Below, piece by piece: positions 1 through 8,097 of a stretch of DNA of 18,675 nt. The notes under the pieces were generated by a model that saw nothing but the letters and a program-made list of their open reading frames with translations, had not been told where the DNA came from and did no database searches. Each line of letters begins with the position of its first letter. Position 1 is the first letter of the stretch. Origin of the DNA: an uncultured Marinilabiliaceae bacterium (GTDB lineage Bacteria > Bacteroidota > Bacteroidia > Bacteroidales > Marinilabiliaceae); the NCBI GenBank assembly GCA_905235955.1, contig CAJONN010000097.1, forward strand, positions 1 through 18,675. Direction: 5' to 3'. The translations under genes and the position numbers were made by a program.

Positions 1-60
1 GACAAAATGCTATTAATTAATTCTACATTCTGATTAGTTACTCAAAATGTTCAGAATTTA

Positions 61-597
61 TTAGAGAGTATAGCCGTAGACCTTGATTTCAGCAAGCATA
101 GGACCAAAACCATCACCCTTAGTATCAAACTGGATGCGTAAGTGCTTAGCACCTTTGGTCGTTCCATAGGTAGATTCATCAAGTTCAAAGAACTGTTCAT
201 CATTAGTGTCTGCAATTTTGAAATCGCCAACTTTCTCCCAATTATTTCCGTCTTTAGAAACATAGAAGCCACCTTCAGCATTATTGCATCCACCATTGTT
301 TTGACGTCTTTGAAGCATAATCTTGGTGATATAATCAATTTCAGAATCCATCTTGAGCTCGATATCAACTTGGACAGGACTTACGGCGATATCCCATGCT
401 GGTCCGCTCTGCCACATAACGTGCCAGAAAGTATTAACATCACCATCAATAGCATGGATAAGCTTTCCATTATTGCCACCATCTTCACCAGTAAGTTCCT
501 CAGTTGTACCAGTGATTACCCAGTCTTTTCTTGGGAACTCAGCTGCAGCATACGGGTCAACAACTAAATAGTAAATATCTCTGCCGATAGAGAAATT
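61..597 (-). pseudogene. Displaced C-terminal discoidin (F5/8 type C) domain of the DUF1735 lipoprotein
   Basis: This reading frame continues the upstream lipoprotein gene but is out of frame with it. It encodes about 178 residues of a discoidin-like carbohydrate-binding domain. Visible features are an N-terminal linker reading DIYYLVVDPYAAAEFPRKDW, then IDGDVNTFWH, FYVSKDGNNWEKVG, LRIQF and the terminal strand AEIKVYGYTL before the stop at 61-63. The motif set (DG..NTFWH, Y.S.DG..W, E+.VYG) is typical of F5/8 type C modules of Bacteroidales surface lipoproteins. An internal ATG at 415-417 gives a 118-residue open frame, but that start falls inside the domain and has no sign of being used. 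Removing two bases in the tract 589-595 fuses it in frame to the gene ending at 564. I therefore read it as the severed half of one gene and not as a separate protein. Domain identity is fairly sure; loss of function is inferred. Confidence 0.75.
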
Positions 598-1487
598 GGT
601 TGAGAGCCATCAGCTTTTAGTTTGATAGGTAGTAGGTACTTAGAATCCCTGCTGATTTGGCTGATATATGCATTGAATACTATTTTGCCAACATTGTCGC
701 CTGCCTTGAATGTTGCCTTGTCGCCAATGAGGTAATAGTCCTCTGGCAAAAGCTCGTATGGCACCTGATCTTCAGCGTCAAGACCGCGCGCTTTGTTGTA
801 TGCCTCAACATCGGCTTCTGTACCAACCTCTACGTCGGCAGTGAAGTCCCAGTCGTTGTCGATTTCGAGAGCGAGCTCAATTGATGAAGTAATATTGGTC
901 TTGCTTGCCATAGTGATATAGCTTTCTGATGCAAAGCCGTACTTTGGCAATACGCAGTCGTTAATGTTGAAGATGATGTAATCGTTGTAAGAGTTTACAG
1001 AATCTACATCACTGCGTAGTTGCAGAGCTACAACATTAATATTATTAGTTGCAGTAGTATCGACAAAGAGTGTACGAATCTTGCTAATCTGTTCGGCAGA
1101 GAAGTTGACACTAATAATCTTGTAGCGTTCATCGGCCTCAAAATGCAATGTAGTTTCGCTCAGCGAGAAGTAATCGGCAGGCAGAGGTGCATAGTTATTT
1201 TCGTGCAAGCCCAAACGCTCACCTATTTCGGCCTTTGTCATCACTGCAAGTGTAGCATCGGCCGTTATGCTCTCTGCATTACCTATTTTCATTACCGAAA
1301 CGGTATAAGAGTCGCTCTTACCAACATCATAAAGGGTGATGCTTTGCTCGCCGCCATCTCGGATGTTCAGAATCTTGGCATATTCTGACGGCAGCAAGTT
1401 GTCGATTTCGTATTCTGACTCGTCGCAGGCGCTCAAGCCACCAATTGCCAAGGTACCAACGAGTAGTTTTATTATATTCTTTCTCAT
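564..1487 (-). CDS. DUF1735 (BT_3987-like) surface lipoprotein, frameshift-truncated
   Basis: A 307-residue predicted lipoprotein. The N-terminus has a lysine/arginine start, a hydrophobic stretch and the lipobox LSAC, giving lipidated Cys21, followed by acidic residues as in exported surface lipoproteins of Bacteroidales. Two DUF1735-like segments follow (about residues 35-180 and 190-300), with phrases such as PLPADYFSLSETTLHFEA and LLPEDYYLIGDKATFKAG that repeat the same P-x-DYY/F-L motif. Family members normally continue into a discoidin domain. Here the frame stops at 564-566, just after LSAEIFTI, and the discoidin part is in the next frame. The intact gene would run 1487 to 61 and encode about 474 residues. 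It lies 77 bases after susD, probably in the same transcript, and likely binds glycan at the cell surface. Family assignment is firm; the substrate is unknown. Confidence 0.8.
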   Translation of the reverse strand: MRKNIIKLLVGTLAIGGLSACDESEYEIDNLLPSEYAKILNIRDGGEQSITLYDVGKSDSYTVSVMKIGNAESITADATLAVMTKAEIGERLGLHENNYAPLPADYFSLSETTLHFEADERYKIISVNFSAEQISKIRTLFVDTTATNNINVVALQLRSDVDSVNSYNDYIIFNINDCVLPKYGFASESYITMASKTNITSSIELALEIDNDWDFTADVEVGTEADVEAYNKARGLDAEDQVPYELLPEDYYLIGDKATFKAGDNVGKIVFNAYISQISRDSKYLLPIKLKADGSQPISLSAEIFTI

Positions 1488-1518
1488 TTTATTCTGTTTT
1501 TACGTTTTTGTCTAAATG

Positions 1519-1559
1519 TATGGGTGTTCCAAAGTTATTCGTTTTTCAGAACACCCATA
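1519..1559. repeat. Perfect 11-bp intercistronic inverted repeat after susD
   Basis: Arms 1519-1529 (TATGGGTGTTC) and 1549-1559 (GAACACCCATA) are exact reverse complements around a 19-base loop. The structure sits 5 bases after the susD stop and 31 bases before the start of the downstream lipoprotein. There is no T-run after it on the minus strand, so it is a poor intrinsic terminator for susD. A processing or mRNA-stabilising hairpin that sets susCD levels apart from the downstream gene is more likely. The repeat is certain; its role is inferred. Confidence 0.6.
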
Positions 1560-1564
1560 TATTT

Positions 1565-3652
1565 TTAGTACTTAGGTGCCTGAACCATTTGAGGGTTAGC
1601 ATACACATCATCAGATGGCACTGGCATCAGATACATACGGTCGTCCCATTGCAACTTACCGTTGAAAATGCTCATCTTAGTGCGTTGGTTGAACTTTTCA
1701 AACGATATTTCTTGTTCTCTTGAATAGAGGCCTTCATAAGCATTTTTATTTAGACGCTCTGGTGCGATGAGCCAACGGCGCAAGTCGTAGTAGCGGAGAC
1801 CTTCGCCCCAAAGCTCAATAAAGCGTTCTGTACGAACCCACTCTACAATACTTTGCTTAGTAAGGTCGTCTGCGGTAAGATTGCGTACGTATGCACGCTC
1901 GCGAATCTTATTGACATACTCAATAGCTTTATCGGTCTGACCAAGTTCAGCATAGCACTCGGCAGCATTGAGGTAGAGTTCAGCAAGGCGAATAATAGTC
2001 ATAGGGCGATCACTATCCCATGAAGCCTGACCTGATTGAGTATTATAGAACTCGTTAGGGGAGTTCCATTTTTTTGTGATGTATCCACAAGATAGATAGT
2101 CACGAGAGTCTGAAAAGAAACCTTGTCCGCCATTAACTTTTTCGCCATTTTTTTCTTCGCCATCACCCTTACCATCTACGTTATGACTCTTGACGTTAAT
2201 CCATAATGGCTCGCCACCACGTACTCTAGAGAACATCATATCGCCATCGAATGAGAATGAAGCATAGAAACGAGGCTCACGATTAGCGTTGATGTTGATA
2301 ACATCTTCATGACGAACGGTAAACGTCTGTTTGTCGCCACCCACAAAAGGAGTGTATTGCTTCTCTTCGTTATGAATACCAGCAGATGCAAGTCTCCAAC
2401 TGTCGTCTTTGCTAAATTTGGGGTCAAAGTCGGGCAATGTGCCATCCTTTGTAAGGAAGTGTTCTACTGAGTAGAGTGTAGGACTTTCTGCCATCCAACC
2501 TTGTCCGTAGGCACTCTCACCTGCTTTTTTAGCGATATTTCTCGGCAAGCATGCATATTGGCGTGTGTTCATATCCCACCATACAGCCCAAATAATCTCA
2601 GGATTACCATCTTTAGGAGTAGTATTGTGGAGATAACGCAATGCAACAATAGTCTTGAAGAAATCTTCATCGTATTTTGGATCAGCAGGATCGTTCACCA
2701 CTCCTGGCACCCAACAATAGAGTGCTTGTGCCTTAGTTGTCAGTCCCCTCTCTTCAAGTTCTTTGGTATCAATATCAGATGCCAAATTTTCAGCAATTTT
2801 TTCACCATCCTCACGTGTAAGCAAACGGAAACCTTGTCCTTCAGCAGTTTGAATGGCATCAAGTGCAGCATCAAGTGCAGTCTGCCACTTACCTTTATCT
2901 GAGGTAGAATTTACAAGAGCACTACCATCCTTGTTTGTCCAACCTACGAATGGGAAAGAGCCATTCCACATTGGCGAAGCAGCATAGAGAAGTAGGCGAC
3001 TCTTAATAGACTTTGCTATTGTCTTTGTAGCCCTACACCATTCGTCAGCAGAAGTATTGTCTGGCAAGTCAGGGATAGCTTCATTAATCTTGTCAACAAT
3101 AAACTGAACACACTCATCGTATGGAGAACGACCCGGGAACTCATCGGTAGACAGATTTGCTGATTGGAATTCCCTGATCAAAGGAATAGGTCCGAATGCA
3201 TTGAGCAGACGCATGTGATAGAAAGCTATAAGAAAGTTAGCCTCTGCAATATAGCGTTTCTTAACACGTTCATCAAAACCTTCGGGAGCATATTGCTCAA
3301 TGTCACGCAAAAAGTGGTAGCACTGACCGATGTTGTAATAGAAATCGTTCCAATACCCCGGAGCATTAGTTGCGTTGATCTGATTCCATTGAAGGCGAGC
3401 GCGATCTTCCTCCCAACCTTCTGGACATAGAAACTCATCGGTAGCAGATTCGAAGGATGTATACTTGTTGGGAAGTACTTGTACCTTGTCATAGCATGAA
3501 TACAAATAGTCTCTCACTGCGGCGGCATCTTTCATAACGTCATTCTCATCCACAGTTTCGTTAGGCACCACGTCAAGATAGTCGCACGAAGAGAGCATCA
3601 CAGCAGGTACTGCCGCCAAAAGCAATGCTTTATATAATGTTTTCTTTTTCAT
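1565..3652 (-). CDS. susD: SusD/RagB family glycan-binding outer-membrane lipoprotein
   Basis: A 695-residue SusD-like protein. The signal peptide ends in the lipobox LSSC with lipidated Cys23, followed by DYLDVVPNE, the typical start of SusD proteins. The N-terminal half carries the helical TPR-like SusD core (YNIGQCYHFLRDI, RYIAEANFLIAFYHMRLLNAFGPIPLI). The C-terminal half has the RagB/SusD hallmark block MTIIRLAELYLNAAECYAELG, then AIEYVNKIRERA and ERFIELWGEGLRYYDLRRW, and ends in MPVPSDDVYANPQMVQAPKY. It is longer than the 500-600 residues common in the family, with extra sequence around residues 230-480. It acts as a surface lid on the SusC barrel and binds oligosaccharide. It lies 33 bases downstream of susC, in the same operon. 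The symbol is used in the family sense only, since this is not the starch-system SusD. Confidence 0.95.
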   Translation of the reverse strand: MKKKTLYKALLLAAVPAVMLSSCDYLDVVPNETVDENDVMKDAAAVRDYLYSCYDKVQVLPNKYTSFESATDEFLCPEGWEEDRARLQWNQINATNAPGYWNDFYYNIGQCYHFLRDIEQYAPEGFDERVKKRYIAEANFLIAFYHMRLLNAFGPIPLIREFQSANLSTDEFPGRSPYDECVQFIVDKINEAIPDLPDNTSADEWCRATKTIAKSIKSRLLLYAASPMWNGSFPFVGWTNKDGSALVNSTSDKGKWQTALDAALDAIQTAEGQGFRLLTREDGEKIAENLASDIDTKELEERGLTTKAQALYCWVPGVVNDPADPKYDEDFFKTIVALRYLHNTTPKDGNPEIIWAVWWDMNTRQYACLPRNIAKKAGESAYGQGWMAESPTLYSVEHFLTKDGTLPDFDPKFSKDDSWRLASAGIHNEEKQYTPFVGGDKQTFTVRHEDVININANREPRFYASFSFDGDMMFSRVRGGEPLWINVKSHNVDGKGDGEEKNGEKVNGGQGFFSDSRDYLSCGYITKKWNSPNEFYNTQSGQASWDSDRPMTIIRLAELYLNAAECYAELGQTDKAIEYVNKIRERAYVRNLTADDLTKQSIVEWVRTERFIELWGEGLRYYDLRRWLIAPERLNKNAYEGLYSREQEISFEKFNQRTKMSIFNGKLQWDDRMYLMPVPSDDVYANPQMVQAPKY

Positions 3653-3685
3653 CTTTACTATTTTTTAGTATTAATTTTTCACACA

Positions 3686-6600
3686 TCAGAGCGTAAACTG
3701 TACACCCAAGTTGAAAATGCGGCTAAGTGGATACGAATCCCAGTTGAGCTCGGGGTCCCACTCTTTGAACTTGCTGAATACAGCAAGGTTGTCGCCACTT
3801 ACGTATACACGTCCATACTTGAAGCTGTAGCCAATTTCAGCCGTCTTGAAACGGAGGAAATCTCCACTACGTTTCCAATAGGTAGAAGGCTCATGATTGT
3901 TATTGATATCGCCACCAGTGAGACCAAGGCGAGGATACTTAGCATTTGGATCCGGATTGTCTTCGCTCCAGTGGTTTTCATCAATGAATTTAATTACGTT
4001 CTTATCAGTGCCATCCCATTCTTCGGCAGCACAGAATGGCTTAAGGTTGTTGATCATAATAGTACGCTTAGCAGAGCCTGTAAAGAATACACCAGCGTCT
4101 ATTTTGCGCCAAGTAACATTAAATCCAAAACCGTACTGAATACGTGGGAGTCCACCGTATGGAGATATCATTACTTGATCTTCATTGTTTATGATACCAT
4201 CACCATTTACATCGCGGTATTTGATATCACCAGGACGAATCACACCAGTTTGTTTAGGACTATTTTCGATTTCCTCTTCACTTGCGAAGAGTCCTTCAGC
4301 AATGTAACCTACAGTACGCTGCAAAGGATAACCTGTCTCAAGCTGCCATGTGTATGGATATTCGGGTTCATCTTTGTATTTGTATTTGTTGTTGTTGTAG
4401 GTGAGGTTAAACCTTGCATCAAATATCCAATCTTTGTTTATCTGCTTGTTCCAATTAACAGAAAGGTCGAAACCTTTGTTTTCTACTTCGCCTATGTTAG
4501 ACCAAATATTCGCATTGCCGTAACCAAGAATTTTTGGGAACGAAGCACGCTTCATAAGGATGCGGTCGCGTTTTTCAGTGAAGTAGTCGAATGCTACGTT
4601 GAGCTGTTTGAAGAAGTGTACATCAACACCAAGGTCGAGTTTCTTAACACGCTCCCAGTGAGCATCTTCAACAGGGTATGTAACAAAGTTTGGTCCACGA
4701 TGGTTGTTGTTGTGTTCATAACCTGAACGGAACTCTTCGGTGCCACCGAGGTTGATAGTGTGTTCGTATAGATAGTGCGGTGCGCCTGCGCCCTCGCCAG
4801 TCTCGTCGGAACCTACGATACCGTATGAAGCACGAATCTTGAAGAAGTCGATATAATCTTCAAGAGGTGTCCAGAACTCTTCGCCACTTGGTACCCAACC
4901 AACAGAAACTGCAGGGAAGAACTCAAAGCGCTCGCCGCTTGCCATACGTTCTGTACCGTTGTAGCCGCAGTTGAACTCAGCGAGATAGCGGCGATCGTAG
5001 TCGTATGTGGCGCGACCAGAGAAACCTTGGTTGCGGTTAGGACGAATGCCGTTACGGAACTCACGCTGCATATACATGAGCATTGCACCTACGTTGTGCA
5101 CCTCGTTGAAAGTGCGGTCGTAGTTGATGCGAGCATCGATATAATATGTACGGTCGCTACTACGAGCACCAGAGCCTTTGTCAGGGTCATCGACCTTTCC
5201 CTCTCTTTCTTCGATATATTCAGAACCTGCATTGCCTACAAGTTGCAAGTCGTCAACTGTTAGTTCTGCACCATCTCTTTTTACATACTCTTCACGTCCT
5301 GCCGAACCTTTAAGAGCCAACTCGTAGTAGTATGGTTCTATCTTGCGTTGATACATCATGTTGCTCCAACTCTTGAGATTGGCCAACACCTTTACAGACA
5401 GACCTTTGGTGAGCATATCGAGCTGTTGATCTAATTCGACAGAAGCGTTGATAGTACTATAGTTGTCTTCTTGGTACTTAGAGAGCATCTCTGCGTATGG
5501 GTTGTGGTAGCGGTTGCCGTCCTTACCCTGAGCATAGACATTACCAAAGCGAATATGCTCGTCGCCTTCAAATGATCTATATGTTGCTGGGAATAGCACA
5601 GGATTCATTTTGAAAGCTTTTTGGAAGAGTTCACTCACACCACGACCCGGACCAATCTTCTTACCAAATTGTGCGTTCAGACGCATTGTAACTTTGGTAT
5701 ATTGCGTGAAGGCATAGGAGAGGTTGTTACGGAAATCGTATTCCCAATTGTTGATGTTGTTATCAAAAGAGTATGTATCAGGAATATCGAGCATACCAGT
5801 ATCGTGGTTGAGCTGGAGAGCCATATAGTAGGTTATCTTAGAGCCACCTCCCGAGATATTTATGTTGCCACGCTGACTCCAACTATGTTTTTTGAACATA
5901 AGATCTTGCCAATCGACATCTGGATAGATTTCTGGGAACAAACCAATTCTCGTATACTCAATGTCGTTATTAGAATATGTAGGAGTTTGTAGATCTGGGT
6001 TGCGTGACTTTTCAGCCTCGTTGTAGAGTTCCATAAAACGAGCACCATCAACATATTCTACCATATTTTGCAGAGTAGAAAGAGAAGTTTCAAACTTCAC
6101 ATTTATCTGAGCCTTTTGGTTCTCTTGGCCTGTCTTAGTGGTGATAAGCATAACGCCATTCGCACCACGCGCACCATAAATAGCGGTAGCAGAAGCATCC
6201 TTCAAGATAGAGAAGCTCTCGATGCTCTCTGCAGGCACACGGTTGAGGTCACCAGTGGAGATTTCGATACCGTCCATGAGGATAAGCGGTGTAGCACGGC
6301 CGCCGAATGTAGATACACCACGAATATAGAATTCGGATGCAGCACCCGGCTCACCTGAGTTCACACGCGACATAACGCCGGCAAGTTTACCAGAGAGGTT
6401 GGAGGTAAGTGAAGAGCTTGGTGCGTGAAGAATATCACCCTTGATAGATGAAATAGAACCAGTAACGGATACTTTTTTCTGTGTACCGGCACCTACTACT
6501 ACAATTTCTTCCAATCCGGCAATATCTTCAGGCAAGAGAATGTTACTCAAGTCGCTATTAGCGGGCAACTCTTGCGTAAGGAAACCGATAAATGAGATAA

Positions 6601-6907
6601 CAATCACATCTTCAGACTCGCAATTCAATGAGAAGTTACCATTAATATCGGTAATAGTTTGCACATTTTTCCCTTTTACATACACATTAGCACCGGGAAC
6701 TGGGTCGCCATTCTGATCTACAACAGTACCTTTGATAGGTCCTGCTTGTTGTGCTTCTGCAACAACAGTCATTGGTGAGTCGATAGCCAACGATGGCATA
6801 GGTAGCGACATCAATGCACCTGTCAGGAGAAAGCATTTGCAAACTAACTTAGCCCCACCGAAGTTCATCGGCGAGATTTTGCGTTGTTTGGCTGTTTCTT
6901 TTTTCAT
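3686..6907 (-). CDS. susC: SusC/RagA family TonB-dependent outer-membrane transporter
   Basis: A 1073-residue SusC-like transporter. An N-terminal signal region (about residues 1-42, ending PSLA) is followed by a carboxypeptidase-regulatory-like domain at about 57-130 (PIKGTVVDQNGDPVPGANVYV, NGNFSL). Next are the signature EEIVVVGAGTQKKVSVTGSI at about 133-152, the plug (YIRGVSTFGGRATPLILMDG, ILKDASATAIYGARGANGV) and a long beta-barrel ending in an aromatic-rich strand (LSRIFNLGVQFTL). A calcium-loop-like YRDVNGDGIINNEDQV segment near residue 900 is common in SusC proteins. No STN domain precedes the regulatory-like domain, so regulation by an ECF sigma/anti-sigma pair is not suggested. With SusD it imports oligosaccharides, powered by TonB. 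It is the first gene of the operon. Its regulator and glycan-degrading enzymes are not in the window, so the substrate is open. Confidence 0.96.
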   Translation of the reverse strand: MKKETAKQRKISPMNFGGAKLVCKCFLLTGALMSLPMPSLAIDSPMTVVAEAQQAGPIKGTVVDQNGDPVPGANVYVKGKNVQTITDINGNFSLNCESEDVIVISFIGFLTQELPANSDLSNILLPEDIAGLEEIVVVGAGTQKKVSVTGSISSIKGDILHAPSSSLTSNLSGKLAGVMSRVNSGEPGAASEFYIRGVSTFGGRATPLILMDGIEISTGDLNRVPAESIESFSILKDASATAIYGARGANGVMLITTKTGQENQKAQINVKFETSLSTLQNMVEYVDGARFMELYNEAEKSRNPDLQTPTYSNNDIEYTRIGLFPEIYPDVDWQDLMFKKHSWSQRGNINISGGGSKITYYMALQLNHDTGMLDIPDTYSFDNNINNWEYDFRNNLSYAFTQYTKVTMRLNAQFGKKIGPGRGVSELFQKAFKMNPVLFPATYRSFEGDEHIRFGNVYAQGKDGNRYHNPYAEMLSKYQEDNYSTINASVELDQQLDMLTKGLSVKVLANLKSWSNMMYQRKIEPYYYELALKGSAGREEYVKRDGAELTVDDLQLVGNAGSEYIEEREGKVDDPDKGSGARSSDRTYYIDARINYDRTFNEVHNVGAMLMYMQREFRNGIRPNRNQGFSGRATYDYDRRYLAEFNCGYNGTERMASGERFEFFPAVSVGWVPSGEEFWTPLEDYIDFFKIRASYGIVGSDETGEGAGAPHYLYEHTINLGGTEEFRSGYEHNNNHRGPNFVTYPVEDAHWERVKKLDLGVDVHFFKQLNVAFDYFTEKRDRILMKRASFPKILGYGNANIWSNIGEVENKGFDLSVNWNKQINKDWIFDARFNLTYNNNKYKYKDEPEYPYTWQLETGYPLQRTVGYIAEGLFASEEEIENSPKQTGVIRPGDIKYRDVNGDGIINNEDQVMISPYGGLPRIQYGFGFNVTWRKIDAGVFFTGSAKRTIMINNLKPFCAAEEWDGTDKNVIKFIDENHWSEDNPDPNAKYPRLGLTGGDINNNHEPSTYWKRSGDFLRFKTAEIGYSFKYGRVYVSGDNLAVFSKFKEWDPELNWDSYPLSRIFNLGVQFTL

Positions 6908-7407
6908 AGTTTTACAGTTGTTGAAATAAATACTTCAATTTTAAAAGCGTTTTGCTCTTTTTCTTTTGGTTTTGGGGTTGTGGGAGTTTTCTGTTATGGG
7001 ACTCCTCACTCAAGAACTGTTAGGTTTTCATAATTGGTTGTTTTGATCTTTTTTTTTAGGTTTTCATAACTTTTTGGTTTTGGGTTTTTAATTTCATAAA
7101 TGACTTTTTAGCTTTTTTAATTTTTTTTCACAAAAGAAGGTTATCACCAACAGATGCGTAGTTTATTTTTTGCCAATTTTATTCAGAACTGCAAAAACCA
7201 TTGTTTTAAGACATTTTTGGCAGAAAACAACACAAAAAGAGGGTAAAAACAGCGATTAAAAATAATAATTAATCAAAAAATAACTCATATAGAGCTTGTT
7301 TCATAGTCCCCCAAAATGCCATATAATGCGCTCAAATGCACGCAAAGCACAAATATTTTTTTTTTGATTTTTTTAGACTTTAGTTAGGTTTATCAAGTAG
7401 AGATGCA
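6908..7407. other. AT-rich gene-free region upstream of susC
   Basis: About 500 bases with no credible coding frame. The part next to susC (6908-7100) is rich in T on the plus strand, so A-rich in the susC leader. The remainder contains long A/T runs such as the T-run near 7359-7368. I searched the minus strand for a TAnnTTTG box and found no exact match. The nearest is TATTTTTTG near 7274-7282, with one extra spacer base. Three TTTCATAA copies are described separately. The susC promoter is presumably here, but I cannot place it. Confidence 0.5.
7020..7099. promoter_or_regulatory. Triple TTTCATAA repeat in the susC leader, candidate regulator sites
   Basis: The 14-mer TTAGGTTTTCATAA occurs exactly at 7020-7033 and 7056-7069, 36 bases apart. 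A shorter copy of its core, TTTCATAA, occurs at 7092-7099, a further 30 bases on. Read with susC, the motif is TTATGAAAACCTAA. It lies 112-192 bases before the susC start codon. Spacings near three helical turns are compatible with a dimeric activator such as a SusR-like or hybrid two-component regulator. The repeats are certain; the role as operator is inferred. Confidence 0.4.
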
Positions 7408-7504
7408 AGCCCTGAAGGGGCGATAGACCACAGGCAGGGGTGTAGCAAAGCAAAAACACTGCACACCTATCAATCAACGAACAAGACCCCCGAAGGGGCG
7501 AAAG
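7408..7504 (+). repeat. Box-hairpin-box repeat unit, copy 1
   Basis: A 97-base unit that starts with the box AGCCCTGAAGGGGCGATAGA and ends with a related box (GACCCCCGAAGGGGCGAAAG). Between them is a weak hairpin around TGTAGCAAAGC. It aligns without gaps to copy 2 at 7845-7941, with 87 of 97 bases identical. No protein is encoded. I recall similar boxes as common intergenic repeats in Bacteroidales genomes but cannot give a family name. Confidence 0.8.
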
Positions 7505-7590
7505 GAATACAACAAAAAAATATCTTCCAACAATATGCACGAAACCCGATTTTCACCTCGCGGTTGTCGCCTTTGGCACGGAGCGTTAAG

Positions 7591-7665
7591 AAAATTATCG
7601 TAGCGAAGCGTTAAAAACGATTTGCGTAGCGAGTTAAAATCGTTTAGCGTAGCGAAGATAATTTT
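7591..7665. repeat. Nested palindrome with repeated GTAGCGA spacers
   Basis: Outer arms AAAATTATC (7591-7599) and GATAATTTT (7657-7665) enclose inner arms AAACGATTT (7615-7623) and AAATCGTTT (7637-7645). Each spacer between arms carries GTAGCGA or a close copy. This gives a long stem with symmetric internal loops. It lies between repeat copies 1 and 2 and encodes nothing recognisable. Confidence 0.7.
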
Positions 7666-7698
7666 TAGCGGAGTGGAATCAGCGACGAGTTCTTTTTG

Positions 7699-7804
7699 TT
7701 ACTTTTTATTTGGCTACGCCGAACTTCGTTTCGCTACGCTCAATCATCGTTGAGTCTGTCGGCACAGACCCGAAGATGATTGAGCGTTGCGAAATAAAAA
7801 GTAA
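7699..7804. repeat. Long imperfect hairpin of about 106 bases
   Basis: Arms 7729-7748 and 7775-7794 pair over 20 bases with one mismatch (TTTCGCTACGCTCAATCATC on the left). An inner stem GTCTGT/ACAGAC (7754-7759 and 7764-7769) has a CGGC loop. An outer 13-base arm TTACTTTTTATTT (7699-7711) pairs with AAATAAAAAGTAA (7792-7804). Because it is palindromic, both strands show short open frames with similar peptides; these are artefacts. Confidence 0.75.
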
Positions 7805-7844
7805 AATTAACTCAAGTTTCGCAAGGGAAAATATACAGAAAATT

Positions 7845-7941
7845 AGCCCTGAATGGGCGATAGACCACAAGCAGTGGTGTAGCAAAGCGAAACCACTGCA
7901 CACATATCAATCAACAAACAAGAGCCCTGAAGGGACGAAAG
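7845..7941 (+). repeat. Box-hairpin-box repeat unit, copy 2
   Basis: A 97-base direct repeat of copy 1 with 10 mismatches and no gaps. Here the central hairpin is perfect: GCAGTGGT pairs with ACCACTGC around a loop containing GTAGCAAAGC. The closing box (7923-7941) can also pair with the inverted box at 7965-7984, matching at 19 of 20 bases. Confidence 0.8.
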
Positions 7942-7964
7942 ATTTGTTATTGTTATGCGTTAAG

Positions 7965-8063
7965 TCTTTCGCCCCTTCAGGGCTAATAATATGAGAAATG
8001 TATGATTAGCAGGGGTTACGCTACGCTCACCCATGCCTATATTCCTTTCGCCCCTTCGGAGCT
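7965..8063 (-). repeat. Box-hairpin-box repeat unit, copy 3 (inverted)
   Basis: Reverse complement of the same architecture: the box AGCTCCGAAGGGGCGAAAG (8063-8045), a GGGT/ACCC hairpin with a GCGTAGCG loop, and a second box AGCCCTGAAGGGGCGAAAGA (7984-7965). The middle has diverged from copies 1 and 2 while the boxes are nearly unchanged. That points to selection or recombination acting on the boxes. Confidence 0.75.
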
Positions 8064-8097
8064 ACTTACTTGCGAAACTTGAGAGAAAAACATTCTT

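Larger units (their letters stand above)
7811..8083. mobile_element. Candidate MITE-like element: 273 bp between perfect 15-bp inverted repeats
   Basis: CTCAAGTTTCGCAAG at 7811-7825 is repeated exactly in reverse complement at 8069-8083. The enclosed 273 bases hold two box-hairpin-box units in opposite orientation (7845-7941 and 7965-8063) and no gene. Terminal inverted repeats with a non-coding palindromic core resemble a miniature inverted-repeat element or a large repetitive extragenic palindrome. I see no target-site duplication at the borders (TTAA on the left, AGAA on the right), so mobility is not shown. Its right end is 14 bases from the tatC stop, so it may also end tatC transcripts. 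Confidence 0.45.

Noticed and set aside
3893..4726. 277-codon plus-strand open frame
   Set aside because: It is antisense to susC, which has clear full-length homology. The peptide resembles no family.
7706..7994. Open frames on both strands (65 and 94 codons) in the repeat cluster
   Set aside because: They run through the long hairpin and repeat boxes. The two strands give similar peptides because the DNA is palindromic, and neither looks like a protein.
7408..8063. CRISPR array
   Set aside because: There are only three ~97-base units, they are unevenly spaced, one is inverted and the similarity covers the whole unit. There is no regular repeat-spacer pattern and no cas gene.
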